From assembly GCA_949285935.1 (NCBI GenBank), contig CASEAH010000029.1:1-64000 (forward strand): a DNA stretch of 64,000 bases. The letters are read 5' to 3'. The stretch comes from an uncultured Oscillospiraceae bacterium. GTDB taxonomy: Bacteria > Bacillota > Clostridia > Oscillospirales > Ruminococcaceae. Under the pieces are notes generated by a model. The model was given only the letters and a program-made list of their open reading frames with translations, did not search any database and was not told where the DNA came from. Position numbers and translations under genes: made by a program. Shown here piece by piece: positions 1 through 8,185 of the stretch. The stretch's first letter is position 1, and each line of letters opens with the position of its first letter.

Positions 1-327
1 TTGGAACACCAGCGGTTTCTGCTCCAGCTCTACGCAAAGCAGGCGGGATATACCATCATCGGCGCTGCGGACGAATACGGCAGCGGGCTCACATTAGACC
101 GCCCGGCGCTCCAAAAAGTGACCGAGGCCGTTGTCGCTGGCAAGGTGGATATGGTGTTAGTCCATAACCTGACCCGGATAGGCCGGGAGTGGGGGATGAC
201 CCAACGCTACATTGACCTGCTCACCCAGCACAGGGTAAAGCTCCTGTGCATCCGGGATCAGCTGCTGTTCGGCGAAAACGGCGCTACCCCAATTTTGACA
301 ATAAAAAATGCGGAGTGTCCTTTGTAG
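1..327 (+). pseudogene. Serine recombinase (resolvase family) fragment
   Basis: The reading frame encodes part of a resolvase/invertase N-terminal catalytic domain. The stretch with AAVVAGKVDMVLV-like character followed by LTRIGRE matches the conserved region 'v.vv.kldRlgR' of small serine recombinases, and the segment before it contains the typical YGSGLTLDRPALQ block. The catalytic serine region that should precede it is cut off by the window edge, so the true start is unknown. The C-terminus is also abnormal: after about residue 90 there is no helix-turn-helix domain, and the last seven codons (about 307-327) lie inside the terminator hairpin of the neighbouring tRNA operon. This indicates a truncated remnant of an integrated element rather than a working recombinase. 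Family assignment is fairly sure; function is probably lost. Confidence 0.7.
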
Positions 328-357
328 GATACTCAGATCCTATAAGGACACTCCGCA
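306..357 (-). terminator. Rho-independent terminator of the tRNA operon
   Basis: Directly after the encoded CCA of tRNA-Pro, the minus strand has a long hairpin with arms TGCGGAGTGTCCTT and AAGGACACTCCGCA, an inner TAGGAT/ATCCTA stem, and then six T residues. This is a textbook intrinsic terminator. The tail of the recombinase remnant is read through it on the other strand. Part of the arm also matches the tRNA acceptor end (CACTCCG/CGGAGTG), so an alternative pairing with the tRNA 3' end is possible. Confidence 0.88.
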
Positions 358-433
358 TGGTCGGAGTGACGGGATTCGAACCCACGGCCTCTTGGTCCCG
401 AACCAAGCGCGCTACCAACTGCGCTACACCCCG
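358..433 (-). tRNA. tRNA-Pro (anticodon CGG)
   Basis: The reverse complement begins CGGGGTG and ends CACTCCG plus discriminator A and an encoded CCA (358-360), giving a 7-bp acceptor stem with one G-T pair. The anticodon arm is CTTGG-TTCGGGA-CCAAG, placing CGG at the anticodon. The T-arm contains GGTTCGAATCC. It is downstream of tRNA-Gln in the same minus-strand operon, with 64 nt between them. Confidence 0.95.
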
Positions 434-497
434 ATTTATGTGAGTGGCCTGTATTTCACGCCATTCACATAAGAAAAAGCTGCTCGCGAAGCATAAT

Positions 498-571
498 TGG
501 TTGCCCGACTAGGATTCGAACCCAGACAAACAGAGTCAGAGTCTGTCGTGCTACCATTACACAATCGGGCA
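498..571 (-). tRNA. tRNA-Gln (anticodon CTG)
   Basis: The reverse complement starts TGCCCGA and ends TCGGGCA, then discriminator A and encoded CCA (498-500). The U1-A72 pair is typical of tRNA-Gln. The anticodon arm is ACAGA-CTCTGAC-TCTGT, so the anticodon is CTG, reading CAG codons. The T-loop GGTTCGAATCC is present. It is the first gene of the minus-strand tRNA operon, just downstream of a consensus promoter. Confidence 0.95.
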
Positions 572-595
572 TCGTGCTTCACAAACAGCTTTATC

Positions 596-624
596 ATTAT
601 ATGATGTCTTTCATCATTTGTCAA
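596..624 (-). promoter_or_regulatory. Sigma-A promoter of the tRNA-Gln/tRNA-Pro operon
   Basis: On the minus strand TTGACA (619-624) is separated by exactly 17 nt from TATAAT (596-601). The -10 box lies about 25 nt upstream of the tRNA-Gln 5' end, as expected for a stable-RNA promoter with perfect consensus boxes. Confidence 0.9.
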
Positions 625-851
625 GCATTTTTCAAAAATTTATTTAATTTTTTTAGTTTTTTATTTCAGCCACTCACGATGCAACTTCATAAACACCGTA
701 ATTCTGAAAACATAACATGCAAACGATCTTGAATTTTTTCTGTTCTGATGCAGAAACTAAAAGCAGTAACAGCGGCACAGCCGCCATGGAGGGATAGCAA
801 ATTCTTCCCATTATCATCTCAGGGGACCATTCTGGCAAAATTCAAGGCGAT

Positions 852-1340
852 TTGTTGGGTCTTTTAAAAAATTGCGGAGGAATTATTTCTGTTGGAAAAA
901 ACGGACTGTTTATTCAGGACGGCCCTTCTCCGGCCGTGCTGTTTTGTACAGCTCAACGCGATCAGATACAGGTACGCGCTCCCATTGTCATTCTGTCGCC
1001 TGAAGCAGGCAGTTTTCCTTCCCTTATCCTGCCGGATAACAGCATTTTGCTGGTTGACGGCCAGGATCGCCTTGCAGCAGCTTTTGCCGCTACTTTAGGG
1101 CTCCAGGTTCTTGATTATGGATTATCCTCCCGTGCCACCCTTACTCTTTCCAGCCTTTCCTCAGAAGCTGCCGCAGTTTGTCTTCAGCGGCCCGTGAAAA
1201 GCCGCAAGGGAAATCTGCTCGATCCTTTTGAGTTTCCCCTGCACCTGAAACGGAGCTATCCTCCCGACTCCCTTCTGCGCTTTGCAGGAATTTTGATTCT
1301 GTCAGAAAATTGGCGCAGCACAGAAAATATCATCTTTTAA
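852..1340 (+). CDS. Unrecognised protein, possible nucleotide-binding fold
   Basis: A 162-residue frame that I cannot assign to a named family. It alternates hydrophobic strands with helices (for example ILLVDGQDRLAAAFAATLG and LQVLDYGLSS), and ends with a basic, proline-containing segment (PFEFPLHLKRSYPP). The sequence LQVLDYGLSSRATLTLSSLS recalls the C-terminal half of Mur-ligase-like proteins, but this is only an impression. The start is uncertain. TTG at 852 or 855 has a weak AAGG site; the frame stays open back to a TAG at 795, and an ATT codon at 801 sits 7 nt after GGAGGG (788-793), so a rare ATT start adding PIIISGDHSGK-like sequence is possible. It stands alone between the tRNA operon and the NhaC gene. 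Confidence 0.5.
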   Translation: MLGLLKNCGGIISVGKNGLFIQDGPSPAVLFCTAQRDQIQVRAPIVILSPEAGSFPSLILPDNSILLVDGQDRLAAAFAATLGLQVLDYGLSSRATLTLSSLSSEAAAVCLQRPVKSRKGNLLDPFEFPLHLKRSYPPDSLLRFAGILILSENWRSTENIIF

Positions 1341-1605
1341 GAAGCAATCGACGGAAGCAAACTGTATCCGCAGCTAAACCGACCAGGTGCAAAAGATCGA
1401 TATGCCAACTTGCTGCAGGTGCAAATCGCTTCCCTGCATGAGAACGCAGCAGGAATGACCGCAGCATGAACAATTTTGTAAATGCTGCTGCAGTTGGCCG
1501 CATAATCTCATTCTTTCCAGGATCAAAAAGCTTTTGCTGCAACATAGCGGCAGCGGTTATTCATAAATAGAAACTCCTTTCCCGCAGACCATGCAGATGC
1601 ATATG
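1341..1605. other. Intergenic stretch without a supported gene
   Basis: About 265 bases follow the unrecognised protein gene. A minus-strand frame of 71 codons exists here but has no convincing ribosome site or family resemblance. I see no promoter or RNA structure other than the terminator that follows. Confidence 0.5.
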
Positions 1606-1637
1606 AAAAAGCCCACGGCATACAGCCATGGGCTTTT
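1606..1637 (-). terminator. Terminator downstream of the NhaC gene (bidirectional)
   Basis: The hairpin AAAAGCCCA ... TGGGCTTTT has A and T runs on both sides, so it can act in both directions. It lies 20 nt beyond the NhaC stop codon on the minus strand. Confidence 0.8.
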
Positions 1638-1656
1638 ATAAAGCATAGAACTCTTT

Positions 1657-3144
1657 TTATGCCTTTGCAGAAGCCTGATGCTTACTCAGGCGGGCCTCTT
1701 CTTCACTGGTCAAAGGACGATAGGTACGAATGCTGGGACGTTCTCCTGTTTTCCAGAAGAATTTTCCGCTGAAGGCATAAACAATTGCAATGATGGGGCA
1801 CAGCCAGCAGAAAAATGCATAAGGAACAAAGGACAAAACAGGAACACCCAGTGTACCAGCCATATACGCTCCGCAGAGGCTCCAGGGAATCAGAGGAGAA
1901 ACAATGGTTCCCGAATCCTCCAGCGTACGGGAAAGGGTCTGAGGGAGAAGGTCTTTTTTCTTGAATTCGGAAATATACATCCGTCCTCCCACCACGATGG
2001 CCAGGGTCTGGCTGGCAGTTGCCGCCAGAAGAATGATGGAGGAAAAGACCACTGTGGTCACCAGTCCTCCGGTAGAACGCACCAGAGGCTTCAATTTCTC
2101 CAGGAAGGCCGTAAGCAGCCCTGTTTTCTCCATAATGGCTCCGTACAGCATACCCAGGATGCCCAGGGCCGCTGTCCAAAGCATGCTCTGCAGGCCGCCC
2201 CGGCTCATCAAAAGATCAAAGTCTGCATAGCCGGTTTCAATGGAAAACCCGCTGTCCAGAATCGTGGCGATGGACGAAAGGCTCTGCCCCTGAAATACCA
2301 TGGCCAGCGCCACTGCTGTCAGCGTGGAAACCAAAAGCGTTGGGATGGAAGGGCATTTCAGTACGGCCATTATAATAACCACCACCGGCGGAAGGAGCAG
2401 AAGGGGATTCATCACAAAATGCTCGGTAATGGCATTCATGGTGGCAGTAACCGTTTCAGAATCCACCCCGCTGGCAGTAAATTTCATTCCCAAGACAGTA
2501 TAGACTGCCAGAGAGATGACGAAAGCAGGAACCGTTGTGTACATCATGGATTTAATGTGGTCAAACAGGTCCGCTTCGGCCACCGCAGGGGCCAGATTGG
2601 TGGTATCAGACATGGGGGACATTTTATCTCCCAGATAGGCACCAGAAATAATGGCGCCGGCTGTCATGGCGGGATTGACTCCCAGGCCGGCTCCAATACC
2701 GATGAGGGCCACACCTACCGTTCCCGCCGCTGACCAGGATGAGCCAATGGAGATGGCGGTAATGGCGGTCAGCAAACATGCCGTTACCAGGAATGCGGAG
2801 GGGTTGATGAGCTTAAGGCCCCAGTAAATAATCATGGGGACCGTTCCGCAGGCAATCCAGGAGGCAATGAGGGCGTCGATCAGCATCATGATGATGGTGG
2901 GCTGGATGCAGATCTTTCCGCCATAATCAATGGCGTCTTCCAGGGATTTCCAGTCATGGCCGTTATTGAGCCAGGAAACCAGCAGCGTTACTGCAATGGA
3001 TGTAAGCAGATTGATATGTACGGGAATGTTCAGCCAGATGACGGAGCATACCATGGAGATCAGGAGAAATGCCAGGCAAAACAGTGCCCACCCAAAAGGC
3101 ATCGAGGCATTTTCCTGTGTCTTGTTCGTTTCGGGGGAAGCCAT
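1657..3144 (-). CDS. nhaC: NhaC-family Na+/H+ antiporter
   Basis: A 495-residue integral membrane protein, close to the usual length of NhaC antiporters, which exchange Na+ for H+ or related ions across the cytoplasmic membrane. About a dozen hydrophobic segments are visible. The central region with SIGSSWSAAGTVG, GAYLGDKMSPMSDTTNLA and, later, EDSGTIVSPLIPWSLCGAY carries hallmark NhaC motifs. The start is ATG preceded by AGAAAGGA. It is followed 46 nt upstream in the operon direction by a creatininase-family gene on the same strand (creatininase first, NhaC second), so the two are probably cotranscribed. Some NhaC relatives next to catabolic enzymes may carry organic substrates, but that is inference. 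Confidence 0.9.
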   Translation of the reverse strand: MASPETNKTQENASMPFGWALFCLAFLLISMVCSVIWLNIPVHINLLTSIAVTLLVSWLNNGHDWKSLEDAIDYGGKICIQPTIIMMLIDALIASWIACGTVPMIIYWGLKLINPSAFLVTACLLTAITAISIGSSWSAAGTVGVALIGIGAGLGVNPAMTAGAIISGAYLGDKMSPMSDTTNLAPAVAEADLFDHIKSMMYTTVPAFVISLAVYTVLGMKFTASGVDSETVTATMNAITEHFVMNPLLLLPPVVVIIMAVLKCPSIPTLLVSTLTAVALAMVFQGQSLSSIATILDSGFSIETGYADFDLLMSRGGLQSMLWTAALGILGMLYGAIMEKTGLLTAFLEKLKPLVRSTGGLVTTVVFSSIILLAATASQTLAIVVGGRMYISEFKKKDLLPQTLSRTLEDSGTIVSPLIPWSLCGAYMAGTLGVPVLSFVPYAFFCWLCPIIAIVYAFSGKFFWKTGERPSIRTYRPLTSEEEARLSKHQASAKA

Positions 3145-3190
3145 TTTTCAAAATCCTTTCTCTGTTTCGGGGTCATAGCCCCCTGGTAAG

Positions 3191-4009
3191 TCAAAAGAGA
3201 TATTTATCCGCTACCTGAGCGATCCAATTGGCATAAGCGTCATAGCAGACGATTCCCTCGTCCGGCGTCGCATCTGCGGGATTGCCGATGTATCCGGGGC
3301 TTTTGTCCTCCCGGACCGGCATGAACACGCCTACCGAGCCGCCGTAATAATACAGGCCGCCCATTTTCACTGGTTTTTTATCCGCTTCGGGATCGTAATA
3401 GGGTGTGCAGCCTTCCACATGGACCAGCTCCGGAACCGCGACCATTACGCAGGCCGTCTCATCTTCTCCGCCATGGCCCTGGTGGTCGGCGTTTTTCAGC
3501 ACCTTGGGCCAGAAATCATTATGAGGCGGCACCCAGTCGGCCACGATGCTGCGGATTCCAAAGCGGTTGGCCAGGTCTTTGGCCACAACATTGAGGGCGG
3601 AATGGTTTTCTGAGTGGTTCAGACAAAGAACAAACCGCTGGAACCCTGTTTCATGGAGCGCCAGGATCAGGTCTTCCGCCATCTCGATAAAGGTTTTTTC
3701 GTTCAGGTAGCAGTTTCCAAAAAGATGGTCCCGCTCAAATTTATTGGTTTGGACTCCGAAAGGAACCGCCAGACCGGGGATGGATTTGTGGCCCATTGCC
3801 AGCAGTTCCTCATACACACGTCGAATCAGGATATTGGCCTGGAACCAATCGGCGCCCAGAGGCAGGTGCTGTCCGTGATTTTCGATTGCGCCAAAGGAGA
3901 GAATCACCGTGTCGCAGTCCTTCATGGCTTCCTTCAGTTCCACGGCAGTCATTTCGGTAATAGATTTGGGGCCTTTGACGCTGTAAAGCGTTTTCCAATC
4001 CTGAATCAT
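3191..4009 (-). CDS. Creatininase-family amidohydrolase
   Basis: The protein belongs to the creatinine amidohydrolase (creatininase) family, binuclear metal enzymes that open cyclic amides such as creatinine; other members act in riboflavin-type or mycofactocin pathways. The metal-ligand signatures are visible: FGAIENHGQHLPLGAD (E, H and D ligands), LNHSENHS, and a GGEDETA segment with the conserved acidic residue. Length from the chosen ATG (272 residues) fits the family. That ATG lies 9 nt after AGAAGG; an ATG three codons earlier abuts the ribosome site, and the open frame extends further without a good site. It is the first gene of an apparent operon with NhaC. Actual substrate is unknown. 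Confidence 0.85.
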   Translation of the reverse strand: MIQDWKTLYSVKGPKSITEMTAVELKEAMKDCDTVILSFGAIENHGQHLPLGADWFQANILIRRVYEELLAMGHKSIPGLAVPFGVQTNKFERDHLFGNCYLNEKTFIEMAEDLILALHETGFQRFVLCLNHSENHSALNVVAKDLANRFGIRSIVADWVPPHNDFWPKVLKNADHQGHGGEDETACVMVAVPELVHVEGCTPYYDPEADKKPVKMGGLYYYGGSVGVFMPVREDKSPGYIGNPADATPDEGIVCYDAYANWIAQVADKYLF

Positions 4010-4075
4010 CGTTGTCATCCTTCTCACAATTTTATGTATATTCAGCCTTTTGGCCTTTGATTGATAATTATACAC

Positions 4076-4692
4076 TCAAATTCAAAAAATCAACCCCTTT
4101 TTGAAAAAAATCACATTTTACTTTTCAGATACCCTGATGCGGCTCTATGACAGGCTATCCGGGCTTCCAAGAATATTCCCCATCGGGCACTCTGCTTTCT
4201 CTATTTAAAGCGCACATGTATCCCCTTCCTGATGATGCCAGGGCTTCCTGCTTTGCCGGAGCGTTGAGCGGACACTGTAAAACCGGTTTCTCAGGCGCGG
4301 GGAAGTTCTTTTGTCTCTGCAATCTGCCCCACCGCCATTCATATGGCTGAGTCTCTTCCGCCATTGCCTCCTGTTAGCCGGCTGCTTATCAAACCGCTCC
4401 ACACACCGCTTGAGGGAAACCTCTATTATCCTTGTCTGCGATCAGCTGCGGCTGGCAGTCCTGTTTCCCATAAAAGCCATCGCCGGGGTGGTAAACGGCG
4501 CAAAGCGTCCCTCTCCCCTTTCATCTATTTCCCCCGCACCACAGCCTGCAGACAGGAAGCCGGTATTTGACCCGCAATTTTGCACACCCGGTGAATATCA
4601 GTAGCGATTGGCTTTACCAGTTGCTCCAAACCGGGGTTTTATTGGGTTTTCCCCGGCCGTGGGTGGTTTTGGTTTTCCTGTTCCACGCAAAG
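4076..4692. other. Gene-free intergenic region
   Basis: About 600 bases between the creatininase gene and LIV operon 1. Several short open frames occur on both strands, but none has a ribosome site with a plausible protein behind it. No repeat or RNA fold stands out except the terminator at the right end. Confidence 0.55.
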
Positions 4693-4728
4693 GCGGCCCC
4701 TACATCCTTTATATGATGTAAGGGCCGC
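4693..4728 (-). terminator. Probable terminator of LIV operon 1
   Basis: A stem GCGGCCC-TACATC pairs with GATGTA-GGGCCGC around an 8-nt loop, about 25 nt past the livF stop codon on the minus strand. The following sequence is only weakly T-rich. Confidence 0.65.
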
Positions 4729-4752
4729 ACGGCGGTGATTGGAGGATGGGGC

Positions 4753-5457
4753 CTATACTCCAATATAGGCTTTCATGGTTTTCTCGTCATGGAGAAGTTC
4801 CAGACCGGTACCCTCCAGAACGATTTTTCCGTTTTCCAGCACATAGGCATGGTGACAGATGGACAGGGATCTTTTTACATTCTGCTCGTTAAGGAGCACA
4901 GTTACGCCTTGCTTGTTGATGGTTTGGATGGCCTGGAACACTTCCTTGACGATAACAGGCGCCAAGCCAATGGAAGGTTCATCCAGAATCAGCATGCTGG
5001 GACGGCCCATCAAAGCCCTGCCGATGGCTACCATCTGCTGCTGGCCGCCGGACAGGGTTTTGGCCCGCTGCCCCGCGCGTTCCTTAAGGATCGGAAACAG
5101 CTCATAGACATACCGCAGAGATTCCTCCCGGTGAGGCAGGGCCCGCTTGGAAGCCCCTCCGATGAGCAGGTTTTCCAGCACCGTCATATCCGGGAACAGC
5201 CGGCGGCGCTCCATTACCTGGGCAATTCCCATTTCGTAAATTTCATGGGCTGGCAAAGCGGTAATGTCCCGATCGTTAAAGAGCACTTTCCCCGCCGTAG
5301 GCTGGATCAGTCCGGTGATCGCCTTGACCAGCGTCGATTTCCCGGCGCCATTGGAGCCTACGATCGCCACGATTTCCCCCTCTTTGACCTCGATGGACAC
5401 ATGATGCAGTACCTTGGCCTGGCCGTACTGCGCGCTGACATCATGCAGTTTCAGCAT
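4753..5457 (-). CDS. livF: LIV-type ABC transporter ATP-binding protein LivF (operon 1)
   Basis: A 234-residue ATPase of the LivF type, which with LivG powers uptake of branched-chain amino acids or, in related systems, of urea, amides and other small nitrogen compounds. Walker A is GSNGAGKST, the signature is LSGGQQQM and Walker B is LILDEPS. The family block usually reading QVPEGRRLF is QVMERRRLF here, and the D-loop/H-loop region reads LLNEQNV rather than LLIEQNV. The ATG was chosen because GGGGGG lies 8 nt upstream; a GTG three codons earlier is possible. The gene overlaps the end of the fused LivM-LivG gene by 17 nt, so translational coupling is likely. Confidence 0.92.
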   Translation of the reverse strand: MLKLHDVSAQYGQAKVLHHVSIEVKEGEIVAIVGSNGAGKSTLVKAITGLIQPTAGKVLFNDRDITALPAHEIYEMGIAQVMERRRLFPDMTVLENLLIGGASKRALPHREESLRYVYELFPILKERAGQRAKTLSGGQQQMVAIGRALMGRPSMLILDEPSIGLAPVIVKEVFQAIQTINKQGVTVLLNEQNVKRSLSICHHAYVLENGKIVLEGTGLELLHDEKTMKAYIGV

Positions 5458-7240
5458 CGTCTTCACCCCCCAGATAAGCTGAGATCACCCGCTGGTCCTG
5501 AATAATTTCCGTGGGCTCGCCTTCGCCGATCAGCTTGCCGAAATCCAGCACAAGAAGCCGGTCAGCCAGGTTCATCATAGCCGACATGACATGCTCGATA
5601 ATGACAAAGGTAAAGCCTTCATCCCGCAGATCATGCACCATGTCTACCATTTCCTTGACCTCTACGTCCGTCAGGCCGGCCATCACCTCATCCAAAAGGA
5701 TCAGGTCCGCGCCGGTGCAAAGCGCCTTGGCCACCTCCAGCCGCTTCAGATCCGGAAGGTTCAAAGTCTTAGTGGGCTGCAGGGCCCGGTCTTCCAGCCC
5801 TACCTGGCGCAGGACCGCAATAGCCCTGGCACGGGCTTCCTCCTTATCGGAGGTGGTCTGATAGGCCGCAATGGTGGCGGTTTCCAGCGTATTCAGTCCC
5901 GGGAAGGGCTGCACCACCTGGAAGGTCCGGGTAAGACCCAGATGACACACCTGATGGGGACCCATTCCGGTAATGTTTTTCCCACAGTATGTAACTGTAC
6001 CGGTGGTGGGCTTCAGGAAACCGGTAATCAAGGCAAAAATCGTGGTCTTGCCCGCGCCGTTGGGCCCCATGATACCCAGGATCTCCCCCCGGTTGACAGT
6101 AAAGGAAACGCCGTCCACCGCTTTCAGTCCGCCGAAATGCTTGCTCAGGTTTTCCACCCGCAGCATCTCCTGGGGAGCGCTGTCATGCTTCTTGCAGATG
6201 TCTACGGTTTCATCACTGGCCGGCAGGGTTGTGGGTTCTCCCACGATCCCCAGGGCTGCAGCGGCTTTGGAATATTGGGAGGAAATATGGTCCAGCAGTT
6301 TGCGGATCAAACCGTTAATGCCATCCGGCAGATACAGGATGGTCAGCATCAGGATCAGACCATACACGATCAGGTGTACGCCGGCAATGTTCTGCCCCAG
6401 CTTGCCCCGGACAAACTCGGAAAGGGGCACCAGCAGGATGGAGCCAAAAATAGGTCCGGCCACCGAGCCGCTCCCTCCCACAATGGCCACAATCACGATC
6501 TGAACCGCCATCTCAAAGGTGAACAGGGTGGTTGGATCAAAAAAGGTGATATACTGGGCGAAAAAGGTTCCTGCCATGGCGCCGATAAAGGCAGAGGTCC
6601 CGATGGCGATCAGCTTGTAGCGGACCATGGGGACGCCCACCGCCTGGGCGGCTTCCTCATTCTCCCGGATGGCCATAAAGTAGTAGCCCAGCTTTGACCC
6701 CGCAATCTTTTTGGTCAAAAGGATGCCAAGAATCAGAAACGCCAAAATAATGTAATAGTACGGCAGCTTGTTTTTAAACTGCATGGTCAGCAGTCCGGGA
6801 TTGTTTACGGTGATAAACAGTCCCTGGGCTCCGCCCGCCCATCGGGCGTTAAGGGCCAGTGCCCGGGTAATTTCCACCAGTGCCAGGGATCCCAGTGCAA
6901 AATAGGTATCCCGCAGCCCCGCCCGGAAGGTGACCGCGCCGATGCCCAGAGCCACCAGAATGGTCAGAGCTCCTCCGGCCAGCATTCCGATCCAGGGAGA
7001 TAATCCCAGATTGTTGAAAAGCAGAGTGGAGGTATAGGCGCCAATGCCGATAAACACGCAATGGGCAAAGTAGAACTGCCCGCAGTAGCCTCCCAAAAAG
7101 TTCCAGCTTACTCCGCCAAAGGCATAAAACAAAACCAGGATAAGGATGTGCATATAATAGTTGTTCAGCGCCAGGGGAAGCAGCACGGCGGCCGCCAGCA
7201 GCACAGTCAGTTCCAGCAAATGGATCCGTTTGGCATTCAT
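5441..7240 (-). CDS. livMG: Fused LivM permease - LivG ATPase (operon 1)
   Basis: A single 599-residue chain contains a LivM-type permease (about residues 1-325, eight or more membrane segments, with GYCGQFYFAHCVFIGIGAY and the AIRENEEAAQAVG coupling loop) followed by a linker and a LivG-type ATPase (about 365-599). Walker A is GPNGAGKTT. The place of the LSGGQ signature is taken by LPDLKRLEVAKAL and Walker B is followed by V instead of P (LILLDEV). LIV systems usually have these as two genes. The second copy at 29217-31019 shows the same fusion and signature, so it is a stable subfamily rather than a sequencing artefact. ATG overlaps the livH stop as ATGA. Confidence 0.93.
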   Translation of the reverse strand: MNAKRIHLLELTVLLAAAVLLPLALNNYYMHILILVLFYAFGGVSWNFLGGYCGQFYFAHCVFIGIGAYTSTLLFNNLGLSPWIGMLAGGALTILVALGIGAVTFRAGLRDTYFALGSLALVEITRALALNARWAGGAQGLFITVNNPGLLTMQFKNKLPYYYIILAFLILGILLTKKIAGSKLGYYFMAIRENEEAAQAVGVPMVRYKLIAIGTSAFIGAMAGTFFAQYITFFDPTTLFTFEMAVQIVIVAIVGGSGSVAGPIFGSILLVPLSEFVRGKLGQNIAGVHLIVYGLILMLTILYLPDGINGLIRKLLDHISSQYSKAAAALGIVGEPTTLPASDETVDICKKHDSAPQEMLRVENLSKHFGGLKAVDGVSFTVNRGEILGIMGPNGAGKTTIFALITGFLKPTTGTVTYCGKNITGMGPHQVCHLGLTRTFQVVQPFPGLNTLETATIAAYQTTSDKEEARARAIAVLRQVGLEDRALQPTKTLNLPDLKRLEVAKALCTGADLILLDEVMAGLTDVEVKEMVDMVHDLRDEGFTFVIIEHVMSAMMNLADRLLVLDFGKLIGEGEPTEIIQDQRVISAYLGGEDDAETA

Positions 7241-8103
7241 CTTTCCTTCACCCCCCACAATCCCTCGGGTTTAAAGATCAGAACAAAAATAAAGATGACC
7301 AGCGGAAGGGCCGGACCCAGCGATCCGCCCAGAAGGAGGTTTCCTACCTCCATGCCCAGGCCGACGATATAGGCGCCCACGGCGGCTCCTGCAAAGGAGC
7401 CCAGGCCGCCCAGCACCACCGCTACAAAGCAAGGGGTGGTAAAGTAGCTGCTGATGGTGGGTTCGATCTGGAAGATGGGGGCCAGCAGCGCGGCGGCAAT
7501 GGCAACGCAGGCGGTACCGATGCCGTAAGCCAGATGATACACCCTGTCTACATTGACGCCATGGGCGCTGGCAGCTTCCCGGTCCTGGGCGGCCGCCCGA
7601 ATGCTTCGCCCCAGGTCAGTGCGCTGCATGATATAAAAGAAAGCGAGGGTGGCAATAATGGACACCGCAGCCGCCGCCAGCTTGGCCGCGTCAATAAAGA
7701 CCGAGCCCAGGCGGAAGCTGTATGCCGACACCGCCGCCTCCACGATGCGGGGGTTGGGAGAAAAAACGGCCAGGGCCAGGTTCTGAATAAAGAACTGAAG
7801 GCCGATCATATACAGCATCTGGTAGTTGTCGTGCTTATTGACAATGGGACGCACAATAAAGTGGTAGGCCAGAATCCCGATGCCGAACATGGCCGGCGTC
7901 AGAAACAGCGCAATGATGTATGGGTCAATGCCCAAATAGTAAAACGCAAAATATACAGCGTACATGCCCAGCATCAGAAACTCGCCATGGGCAAAGTTCA
8001 TGATCTTCATAACGCCGAAGGTGAGAGAAAGCCCAATGCTGATCAGGCAGTATACGCCTCCCATCAGCAGGCCTCCCACCAGGACTTGCAAAACCAGTTC
8101 CAT
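7237..8103 (-). CDS. livH: LIV-type permease LivH (operon 1)
   Basis: A 288-residue inner-membrane permease with the LivH hallmarks GLSLTFGVMKIMNFAHGEF near the N-terminus and the cytoplasmic IRAAAQDREAASAHGV coupling loop around the middle. It should pair with the LivM half of the fused protein to form the channel. ATG at 8103 follows GGGAGGTAGCGAA; the longer open frame upstream is not homologous and includes a hairpin, so it was rejected. Stop and the next start overlap as ATGA. It lies 82 nt downstream of the binding-protein gene. Confidence 0.93.
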   Translation of the reverse strand: MELVLQVLVGGLLMGGVYCLISIGLSLTFGVMKIMNFAHGEFLMLGMYAVYFAFYYLGIDPYIIALFLTPAMFGIGILAYHFIVRPIVNKHDNYQMLYMIGLQFFIQNLALAVFSPNPRIVEAAVSAYSFRLGSVFIDAAKLAAAAVSIIATLAFFYIMQRTDLGRSIRAAAQDREAASAHGVNVDRVYHLAYGIGTACVAIAAALLAPIFQIEPTISSYFTTPCFVAVVLGGLGSFAGAAVGAYIVGLGMEVGNLLLGGSLGPALPLVIFIFVLIFKPEGLWGVKER

Positions 8104-8124
8104 TTCGCTACCTCCCGGGAGGAG

Positions 8125-8150
8125 GAAGGGCCTCTGCACAGAGGCCCTTC
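8125..8150 (-). promoter_or_regulatory. Intra-operon hairpin between binding protein and permease genes
   Basis: A perfect 10-bp stem GAAGGGCCTC/GAGGCCCTTC with a 6-nt loop sits between the binding-protein stop codon and livH. There is no T tract after it. Such hairpins commonly stabilise the upstream binding-protein message or cause partial termination, giving more binding protein than permease. Confidence 0.65.
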
Positions 8151-8185
8151 TTCCATGCTTCCATGCTGCCGGTAATCTTCCAGCC

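Noticed and set aside
1678-2733. Long plus-strand open frame opposite the NhaC gene
   Set aside because: It is a shadow of the real gene: low-complexity His/Gly/Gln composition and no ribosome site.
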